Of a stretch of 64,000 nucleotides of DNA, positions 36,701 to 42,579 are shown one piece after another; the first letter of the stretch is position 1; every line of letters begins with the position of its first letter. The stretch lies in NCBI GenBank assembly GCA_904501755.1, contig CAJGBV010000006.1, forward strand, positions 1 to 64,000. Reading direction: 5' to 3'. This DNA comes from Clostridiaceae bacterium (GTDB taxonomy: Bacteria; Bacillota; Clostridia; Oscillospirales; Acutalibacteraceae). The notes beneath the pieces were generated by a model. It saw only the letters and a list, made by a program, of their open reading frames with translations, was not told where the DNA came from and searched no databases. The position numbers and the translations under genes are program-made.

Positions 36701-37847
36701 GTCACTCTCTGATACAGAGTACATTCCTGTTCCCGAAACAATGGATGGTAACATCACAGTTTACGCATACAAGAACCCTGTTCTCGGTATGGAAAACTAT
36801 GCAAGCCATCTATATGGAAATGGTATAAATGTAAGCATTACCGACGAAAAGGTTTATAGCGGTGACAAGTCCTTCAAGTATGAGGATATTGACTATGATC
36901 CCGTTCGCGCTGACCAGGCTAATACTGAAATTGTTATCGATGAAGAAAACACCACTACTGCTTGGCTTAAGGATGGAAATCAGTTCTGCTGGAAGAATAC
37001 CTATATATTCGATGAAGAAACTCAGACTATGGTTAGCACTGCCAGCAAATATACCGAGGCTCCTGAGTTTGCTGAAAACACCTTCTTCCGTAACAGAAAC
37101 GCTATGAAGGAGCAGAGTGTTGCTCTTTGGGTTCTTGAACCCGGTAAGACCTATAAGGTTAAGTTTAAGTATTATGTTGAAAATATTTCTGCTAACCTTA
37201 ATGTAGAGGCTCATATCGGTAGTTACAATATCTGGGGAACAACCGCTACTCCTAACACATTTGTGATTTCTGCTGATACAGAAACAGGCAAGTGGCTTGA
37301 CGGCGAAGTGTTCTTCGTTAACTCGGCTGAAACAGCATCCAATTCTTACCTGTATCTGATTATCAACAACAGTGTTGTTTGCTCCGGTGACACAGTTTAC
37401 TTTGATGAGTTTACCTTAAGCGAGGCTGTTACAGTTGACTTCGAGCTTCTCGAAGGCTGCACTCCTGTAACTCTCGGTAACCTTGATGGTACAACCTTTA
37501 CTGTATTCTATGGTGTTGACGAAGAAATTACAGCTCCTGTTGTAATTGATGCTAACGGCAATCCTGTTACTACTTGGGTAGATGAAGACGGTGAAGTTGT
37601 TACCGAATTCGTAGCAGGCGGATACTACTGTGCTACCGAATCTGCTGAGCCTGAAATAGTATATGGTGACTGCAACGGTGACGAAGTTGTTAATACTACC
37701 GACCTCGCAGCTCTCAAGCTCTATCTTGCAGCCAGTGGTGATGTAGAAGCCGGTGCCGACTGCAACGGCGATGGTATTATTAATACTGCTGACCTTGCGG
37801 TTCTCAAGCTCTACCTTGCAGGTAGCGGTACTTTAGGTCCCCAGTAA
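33759..37847 (+). CDS. Large secreted modular protein with C-terminal dockerin
   Basis: 1,362 residues. A Sec signal peptide (MKKLLSILLAVCLLLTTMVV, cleavage after SAFA) leads the protein. Then come two copies of a tandem of beta-sandwich-like modules: compare MISDEYAYSGKKSMKYE with SITDEKVYSGDKSFKYE and VSFKYYVPEEA with VKFKYYVENIS, each followed by a region ending in YIDDVKVEEL or YFDEFTLSEA. Between them is a Listeria-Bacteroides-like repeat (GKYFAGWYLDEELTR). The end has two dockerin type I repeats (GDCNGDEVVNTTDLAALKLY and ADCNGDGIINTADLAVLKLY). No catalytic domain is recognised; carbohydrate or protein binding is inferred. AAAGGAG precedes the ATG. Confidence 0.85.
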   Translation: MKKLLSILLAVCLLLTTMVVPMSAFAQQEADTETGLYYEFDFSEDKLYVDYDNPVKPEGHTYDFVAKNSGTKVSYGNLNGTDALYMYSAGTKNGKNSTITPLKEDGTPIVIEPGKKYQVNVEYYTTRFAGCWARPYLPVYTLSTDDSFEGIEAKDADGNQLSFDGGSMINHGGLYSCTQIAYWDSGRNISGADKYLDGHTLAVEETVDEETGEVTATTNVFTNTDKNYADTAVKAAGAKFSISKTVTAKTAAELEAFGITQNADGSFSYDGKTYTSYLGIGLPTSYGAQWYEGYDEKAPANKQDADGNWYHQGYAEYYITDITIQELNSVATLHYLDGNTSEKALTKGQPIVLEDAVDPYNSSDILWSLSPDEYVALPEVSDGSNIDIYQIATGVQGFESYSHNTLYVENKWLTNAMISDEYAYSGKKSMKYENTNLNVMTAQPTDWETEWTKYYSYDADTDTFAILGGDAAPTFEAGKYYKTRLSGELEQGGFMVKDLGPSAKDVTYTYDYKVSFKYYVPEEAAQNFTIHALQFNTGNIWWGSATTSQKYIISKSATNGWVDFEMRVKATDVGISTANSGHQSILLVVKTEGTSYANARNNIMYIDDVKVEELDLSNIKAVYHFNNGQEDLVVEDIAPETDFAVSAMPETIPEGKYFAGWYLDEELTRAAGATINTLGSIELYAKYEDYVSNKTFDYKNASIAAVNGLAYMKDGVYNTTLTETSWASQGYTADGFYMAKPATGSASAFNPTKTSGLDQLTGSLASSGYTHITDKGDKYAAMEVGEETNIGWAIFSNLIIKDASGKAFVPKANTGYSVTVKYNVTEVGPANTKLDLIAGRKLSMTATGANDKNNAQYGTASAGQINLDTEGVHTHTFTISTGAMADAVPVLSLHATLTGFKARKVAEANGVESYTLDDGSVVYPFEIIGRSQFYIEEVIVAELDCSVTYVNGSSTTSVAGVKGDVIEYPELGANISYDHVWSLSDTEYIPVPETMDGNITVYAYKNPVLGMENYASHLYGNGINVSITDEKVYSGDKSFKYEDIDYDPVRADQANTEIVIDEENTTTAWLKDGNQFCWKNTYIFDEETQTMVSTASKYTEAPEFAENTFFRNRNAMKEQSVALWVLEPGKTYKVKFKYYVENISANLNVEAHIGSYNIWGTTATPNTFVISADTETGKWLDGEVFFVNSAETASNSYLYLIINNSVVCSGDTVYFDEFTLSEAVTVDFELLEGCTPVTLGNLDGTTFTVFYGVDEEITAPVVIDANGNPVTTWVDEDGEVVTEFVAGGYYCATESAEPEIVYGDCNGDEVVNTTDLAALKLYLAASGDVEAGADCNGDGIINTADLAVLKLYLAGSGTLGPQ

Positions 37848-37860
37848 TAATTAAAAATCA

Positions 37861-37896
37861 AAAATTGACCTTGCGAAAGCAAGGTCAATTTTTTGT
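37861..37896 (+). terminator. Terminator of the dockerin protein gene
   Basis: AATTGACCTTGC GAAA GCAAGGTCAATT stem followed by T6. Confidence 0.9.
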
Positions 37897-37912
37897 TTAC
37901 TTAATTAATTTC

Positions 37913-37941
37913 TTTACTTGAAAGTGAAAATATGTTACAAT
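37913..37941 (+). promoter_or_regulatory. Promoter of lepA
   Basis: TTTACT (37913-37918) and TACAAT (37936-37941), spacer 17. Confidence 0.55.
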
Positions 37942-37974
37942 AACTCTATAATTACAAAGATAGGAGAATTGATT

Positions 37975-39780
37975 TTGTCTTTTCCACTTGAGAGAATAAG
38001 AAACTTTTGTATAGTGGCTCATATTGACCATGGTAAATCTACTCTGGCAGACAGGCTTCTTGAACTAACCAGCTCTGTCGAACAGCGTGAGATGGAAGAA
38101 CAGATACTTGACAGTATGGATTTAGAGAGAGAACGCGGTATTACCATAAAGGCTCACGCCGTTACCCTCTATCATACTGCTGCAGACGGCGAAAGGTACG
38201 AGCTTAATCTTATTGATACCCCCGGTCACGTTGACTTTAATTATGAGGTGTCCCGTTCACTTGCAGCCTGTGAGGGTGCAATTCTTGTGGTTGATGCTTC
38301 TCAGGGTATTGAGGCGCAAACGCTCGCTAATACCTATCTTGCCGTTGACCATGGCCTTGAAATTATGCCTGTTGTCAACAAAATTGACCTACCCTCTGCT
38401 GAGCCTGAAAGAATTATAAATGAAATAGAAGATGTTATCGGTATTGAGGCACAGTCTGCTCCACGAATTTCTGCAAAGACAGGACTTAATGTTGAAGAAG
38501 TGCTTGAAAGAATAGTTACCGATATTCCGGCTCCTCAGGGGGATAGAAACGCGCCTCTTAAGGCTCTTATATTCGACTCTTACTATGATGCTTATAAGGG
38601 TGTTATTGTATATTTCCGCGTTGTTTCAGGTAAAATCAAGGCGGGAGATAAAATCAGAATGATGGCTACGGGAGCAGAGTTTGACGTGGTTGAGGTTGGC
38701 AGAAAACAGGCTACCTGTCTTATGCCCTGTGACTGTCTTGAAGCGGGTGAGGTTGGTTATCTTGCCGCCTCCATTAAAACCGTAAAGGACGCCTGTGTGG
38801 GCGATACTATCACTTTGGTTGACAGACCGGCAGAAAATGCCCTTGAAGGCTATAGAAAAGTAAACCCTGTTGTGTTCTGCGGTATTTACCCCGCCGATGG
38901 TGCGCGATATGGTGATTTAAGAGAGGCACTTGAAAAGTTACAGCTTAATGATGCCTCGCTTCTTTACGAGCCTGAAACAAGTAAAGCCTTGGGCTTTGGA
39001 TTCAGATGTGGATTTCTCGGTCTTCTTCACATGGAAATTATAGAAGAAAGACTTGAGCGAGAATATAATCTTGATATAATCACCACTGCGCCAAGTGTTG
39101 TTTACCGCTTTACCTTAAATGACGGCAGTACCGTTGATGTAGATAATCCTACTAATTATCCCGACCCCGCTTCTATTGTAGAGGCTATGGAGCCTGTAGC
39201 CGACGTGCATATCTACAGCCCTAATGATTATGTAGGTGCTATAATGCAGCTTTGTGAGGAACGAAGAGGCGTATATACCGATATGAAGTATATGGGTGAC
39301 AGGGTGGACATTCACTATATTATGCCTGTGGGCGAAATTGTATATGACTTTTTTGATGCTCTTAAATCCCGTACAAAAGGCTATGCCTCTTATGATTACG
39401 AAACAAAGGGCTATGAAAAGAGTAAGCTTATAAAGCTTGACGTTATGCTTGCAGGGGATGTTGTAGACGCTCTTTCCTTTATCGTTCATGTTGACAATGC
39501 TCACGCAAGGGCAAGAAGAATTGCCGAAAAGCTTAAGGAATTTATCCCCCGTCAGCTTTTTGAGGTGCCCGTTCAGGTTGCTGTGGGCGGAAAGATAATT
39601 GCCCGAGAAACCGTTAAGGCAATGCGTAAGGACGTACTTGCAAAATGCTATGGCGGTGATATTACCCGAAAGAAAAAGCTGCTTGAAAAGCAGAAGGAAG
39701 GTAAAAAGCGTATGCGCAGACTGGGTAAGGTTGAGGTACCTCCCGATGCGTTTATGGCTGTGCTTAAGCTTGATGAATAA
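37975..39780 (+). CDS. lepA: Elongation factor 4 (LepA), back-translocating GTPase
   Basis: 601 residues, the usual size. G1 AHIDHGKST, G3 DTPGH, G4 NKID; then the LepA-specific C-terminal domain (KTVKDACVGDTI, GFGFRCGFLGLLHMEI, and the end KEGKKRMRRLGKVEVP). It is a ribosome-binding GTPase that helps translation under stress. The start is TTG at 37975 with AGGAGA seven bases upstream, giving the family N-terminus SFPLERIRNFCIVAHIDHG. It overlaps the thiamine pyrophosphokinase gene by eight bases. Confidence 0.97.
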   Translation: MSFPLERIRNFCIVAHIDHGKSTLADRLLELTSSVEQREMEEQILDSMDLERERGITIKAHAVTLYHTAADGERYELNLIDTPGHVDFNYEVSRSLAACEGAILVVDASQGIEAQTLANTYLAVDHGLEIMPVVNKIDLPSAEPERIINEIEDVIGIEAQSAPRISAKTGLNVEEVLERIVTDIPAPQGDRNAPLKALIFDSYYDAYKGVIVYFRVVSGKIKAGDKIRMMATGAEFDVVEVGRKQATCLMPCDCLEAGEVGYLAASIKTVKDACVGDTITLVDRPAENALEGYRKVNPVVFCGIYPADGARYGDLREALEKLQLNDASLLYEPETSKALGFGFRCGFLGLLHMEIIEERLEREYNLDIITTAPSVVYRFTLNDGSTVDVDNPTNYPDPASIVEAMEPVADVHIYSPNDYVGAIMQLCEERRGVYTDMKYMGDRVDIHYIMPVGEIVYDFFDALKSRTKGYASYDYETKGYEKSKLIKLDVMLAGDVVDALSFIVHVDNAHARARRIAEKLKEFIPRQLFEVPVQVAVGGKIIARETVKAMRKDVLAKCYGGDITRKKKLLEKQKEGKKRMRRLGKVEVPPDAFMAVLKLDE

Positions 39781-40417
39781 GATTTGTTGTATTTTCGGTG
39801 CGGGGGAAATAAAGGACGCTGTTGTACCTGAAAATTCCCTTATAATTTGTGCTGACGGCGGATATGAATACTTAAAGAATATAGAAATTGAGCCTGATTT
39901 TATTGTGGGTGATTTTGATTCTCTCGGTTTTGTACCACAGGGGGATAATGTCACTGTTTTGCCTACTGTTAAGGATGAAACCGATATGGCAAAGGCTGTG
40001 GAAATTGGGGAAAATAATGGTGCTGATACCTTTGTTTTATACGGCGGAATGGGCGGAAGACCTGACCATACCTTTGCAAATATTCAGCTTTTAACCCTTA
40101 TAGCAAGTAAAGGTAAAAGAGCTTTTTTGTTAGGAGAAGGAACAGTTATTACCGCTGTTTGTAACGGCAAAATTTGCTTTGATGAACAAAATAAAGGTTA
40201 TGTTTCTGTGTTTTCCCACTCTGAAAAGTCTGAGGGCGTTTATATCAGTGGTCTTAAATATGAGCTTGAAAATGCACAAATTGTAAATACCATACCCCTT
40301 GGAGTCAGTAACGAATTTATTGGCAAAAAGGCAACCGTCAGGGTAGAAAACGGAACTCTTGTAATAATGTGGCAGGAAGATATTTGTCAATTTATAAAAA
40401 CTTTAAATTCTCATTAA
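39773..40417 (+). CDS. thiN: Thiamine pyrophosphokinase
   Basis: 214 residues. ICADGGYEYL, DFIVGDFDSLG, DETDMAKAVE and YGGMGGRPDHTFANIQLL are the conserved active-site motifs of the COG1564 family, which makes thiamine diphosphate from thiamine and ATP. The ATG at 39773 overlaps the end of lepA; a longer reading frame upstream runs inside lepA and is not the gene. A terminator follows at once. No thiamine riboswitch is seen, so expression depends on lepA's promoter. Confidence 0.93.
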   Translation: MNKICCIFGAGEIKDAVVPENSLIICADGGYEYLKNIEIEPDFIVGDFDSLGFVPQGDNVTVLPTVKDETDMAKAVEIGENNGADTFVLYGGMGGRPDHTFANIQLLTLIASKGKRAFLLGEGTVITAVCNGKICFDEQNKGYVSVFSHSEKSEGVYISGLKYELENAQIVNTIPLGVSNEFIGKKATVRVENGTLVIMWQEDICQFIKTLNSH

Positions 40418-40442
40418 AAAAAGAGCCGTTAGGCTCTTTTTT
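40416..40442 (+). terminator. Terminator of the lepA-thiN operon
   Basis: AAAGAGCC GTTA GGCTCTTT followed by T-run; overlaps the stop of the small convergent gene. Confidence 0.85.
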
Positions 40443-40617
40443 ATCTTATCATAGTCTGAACGCCGTCAACAAATTCGGTGACAGCCTTTTCAAGCTTATT
40501 TTTCCCTTTAGTAAGCTGTTTGCTGTTGTCTATCATCATTTTTCCTGCGATAGCAACACCTATACCTGCGGCAACGCCGATTATCATACCTTCTACAAAA
40601 CAAGTAACCTTACACAT
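40441..40617 (-). CDS. Small membrane-associated protein, 58 residues
   Basis: The reverse strand encodes MCKVTCFVEGMIIGVAAGIG, a helix with glycine spacing, continuing with a charged helical tail ending VDGVQTMIR. AAAGGAGG precedes the ATG at the ideal distance. The single glycine-rich hydrophobic helix followed by a lysine-rich helix recalls YtxH-like small proteins. It follows the Gx transporter-like gene by about 45 bases in the same direction and may share its operon. Function unknown. Confidence 0.75.
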   Translation of the reverse strand: MCKVTCFVEGMIIGVAAGIGVAIAGKMMIDNSKQLTKGKNKLEKAVTEFVDGVQTMIR

Positions 40618-40661
40618 AATAAAACCTCCTTTGAAAATAGCATTTCCAAAAGAGGAATTTA

Positions 40662-41159
40662 TTATTCCGGAATAATACGGGGATATTTGTTTGTAAAAAT
40701 TTCCAATAAAATACCGCTTATAAAGCCTGTAACAGCACCCGAAATAATCATTATGGGAAGAAGATAAATAATTCCGACGGTGTCTATAATAAAAATCGCG
40801 GCTGTTATCTGTGCAAGGTTATGACAAACGGCGGCAACGGTGCCAACACCTGCAAAGGAAAATATTTTGAAATTAGTAAAAATCAGCACCGCAAGTGTGG
40901 ATAAAACTCCCCCTGCAAGAGAAAAAACAAAGGAATAAAAATTACCGAAAAGCAGAGCCGATAAAATTATTCTCACAAAGTTTACAGCTACTCCTCCCCG
41001 TACCTGTTTTTTAGAAATCAGAAGCATAGAAACGCTGTTTGCAAGTCCTAACTTAAAGCCAGGAATAAACGGAATAAAGGCAAAAACAAGACCTTCTACA
41101 TAGGAAATTGCAAGAGCAAAAAGGGTGAGCAGTGAATATAGGGTGATTTTTTTTGCCAT
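40662..41159 (-). CDS. Gx transporter / EetB-like membrane protein
   Basis: 165 residues with about five membrane segments, of the family once called heptaprenyl diphosphate synthase component I. FIPGFKLGLANSVSMLLI, VRIILSALLFGNFYSF and GTVAAVCHNLAQITAAIFI are family motifs. It resembles an ECF-type S component and, in Listeria, the homologous EetB is part of a flavin-based extracellular electron transfer locus. It overlaps the EetA-like gene by one base and is near apbE, so transport of a flavin or quinone-related compound is inferred. Confidence 0.82.
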   Translation of the reverse strand: MAKKITLYSLLTLFALAISYVEGLVFAFIPFIPGFKLGLANSVSMLLISKKQVRGGVAVNFVRIILSALLFGNFYSFVFSLAGGVLSTLAVLIFTNFKIFSFAGVGTVAAVCHNLAQITAAIFIIDTVGIIYLLPIMIISGAVTGFISGILLEIFTNKYPRIIPE

Positions 41160-41479
41160 TACTCCACCTCCAATACTGCTTTTGCAGGAAGGCAGATAAC
41201 GGTTTGGCCTTTTTTACTTATTTTCCCCTGATTTATGCAAACCTTGTCGGGACAGTGGGAAGACTTTACAAAGGCTTCTCCGTTTTTAATCACTACCGTA
41301 TTTTCGGGAAGAGTAATAACCTTATCTTCAGAAAGGGGTACCCTCATATATTCTTCATTATCAAGGCTTATAACAAGGGTTGTGCCGTAGGCTTTTGGTA
41401 TAAACAGCATAGCAAAAAGCAGAGCAAGACCGCATAGTATTATTAAAACAAGTAAAATTATATCTGCTTTTTTTACCAT
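41159..41479 (-). CDS. NusG domain II (EetA-like) membrane-anchored protein
   Basis: 106 residues: an N-terminal membrane helix (residues 5-30) and an extracytoplasmic beta-domain with EEYMRVPLSEDKVITLPENT and SSHCPDKVCINQGKISKKGQ, the conserved DKVC pattern of the NusG_II/EetA family. The ATG at 41479 follows GGAGAG. It is paired with the EetB-like gene, sharing one base, and divergent from apbE. A redox or flavin-accepting role is inferred from EetA in Listeria. Confidence 0.82.
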   Translation of the reverse strand: MVKKADIILLVLIILCGLALLFAMLFIPKAYGTTLVISLDNEEYMRVPLSEDKVITLPENTVVIKNGEAFVKSSHCPDKVCINQGKISKKGQTVICLPAKAVLEVE

Positions 41480-41516
41480 ACAGTTCACTCTCCTTTAAAT
41501 TACAGTATACCACACC

Positions 41517-41545
41517 TTTACAAAAAAGAAAATAAATTGTATAAT
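41517..41545 (+). promoter_or_regulatory. Promoter abutting the apbE start codon
   Basis: TTTACA (41517-41522), 17-base spacer, TATAAT (41540-41545). The expected transcription start, six or seven bases past the -10 box, falls on the ATG at 41552, and no ribosome site is seen. Confidence 0.65.
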
Positions 41546-41551
41546 AATTGT

Positions 41552-42505
41552 ATGAAAAAATTAATTGCTTTGTTTACCTTACTGACTTTGCTTTTCTGCT
41601 GTGGCTGTGGCACAAAAGCTTATAGAAATACCGATACCTTTTTTATGATGGATACGGTGGTCACCATTTCTGCTGACTGCTCAGACTCTGTTATAAAAGA
41701 GGCTTTTGAGCTTTGCACATATTATGAGAATATGCTAAGCCGTACAAAAGAGGAAAGCGATATATACAGAATAAACAAAAACGGCAGTGCTACTGTCAGT
41801 GACGAAACGATAGCTCTTATTGAAAAAGCGGTGTACTATTCGGATTTATCTGAGGGGTGCTTTGATATAACGGTTTCGCCTGTCAGCAGTCTTTATGATT
41901 TTAACGGTAAGACTATGCCAAGTGATGAAGAGATAAAAGAAAAGCTTCCCCTTATTGACTATAAAAAAATAAAGATTGACGGTAATACCGTAGCCCTTGA
42001 AGGCTCTCAGCTTGACCTTGGGGGAATTGCAAAGGGTTATATAGCCGATAAGGTGGTAGAGCTTCTCAAAAGCAAGGGTGTAGAAAGAGCAACTGTTAAC
42101 CTTGGGGGAAATGTTTATGCTTTCGGGGATAAAAATATAAGAATCGGCATAAGAAAGCCCTTCAGTGAAGAAATTGCCGTAACGGTTGTGTCAGACAGCG
42201 CAAGCTTTGTGACTTCGGGAATTTATCAGCGATATATTGAAAAGGACGGCAATATATACCACCACATCATCGACTGCAAAACAGGCTATGGTGTAGTGAA
42301 CGATTTAAGCAGTGTTACGCTTATCGGGGAAAGCTCGGTGGACTGTGATGCGCTGTCTACTGTATGTATGCTTATGGGAAGTAGAGATGCAGTAAAGCTT
42401 ATTGATGCCGTAGAGGGATTTGAGGCAGTTTTAATACTTCGTGACGGTAGCATTAAGGTGACAGGCGGGCTAATGCTTAAAAATGGTGTTATAACCGCTA
42501 ATTAA
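41552..42505 (+). CDS. apbE: ApbE-family FMN transferase lipoprotein
   Basis: 317 residues. Signal peptide with lipobox around LLFCCGC. NTDTFFMMDTVVTISADC, YENMLSRTKEESDIYRINK, LDLGGIAKGYIADKVVELL and ATVNLGGNVYAFG are the ApbE motifs; VDCDALSTVCMLMG resembles the magnesium-binding region. ApbE proteins attach FMN from FAD to target serine/threonine residues of extracytoplasmic electron carriers. It lies divergent from the EetA/EetB-like pair. No FMN-bind target is in the window. The start codon sits at the predicted transcription start. Confidence 0.92.
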   Translation: MKKLIALFTLLTLLFCCGCGTKAYRNTDTFFMMDTVVTISADCSDSVIKEAFELCTYYENMLSRTKEESDIYRINKNGSATVSDETIALIEKAVYYSDLSEGCFDITVSPVSSLYDFNGKTMPSDEEIKEKLPLIDYKKIKIDGNTVALEGSQLDLGGIAKGYIADKVVELLKSKGVERATVNLGGNVYAFGDKNIRIGIRKPFSEEIAVTVVSDSASFVTSGIYQRYIEKDGNIYHHIIDCKTGYGVVNDLSSVTLIGESSVDCDALSTVCMLMGSRDAVKLIDAVEGFEAVLILRDGSIKVTGGLMLKNGVITAN

Positions 42506-42579
42506 TTTACAAATTATACTTTATTTAAAGTATGTTTTAAGGTATAATATAAAGGATTTCATCCTAAGGAGATTTTATA

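Noticed and set aside
39700..39780. Thiamine riboswitch upstream of thiamine pyrophosphokinase
   Set aside because: The gene starts inside lepA; there is no leader to hold one.
39115..39954. 279-codon minus-strand ORF opposite lepA
   Set aside because: It lies fully inside the coding strand of lepA and the start of thiN, has no ribosome site, and its codon composition is an antisense echo.
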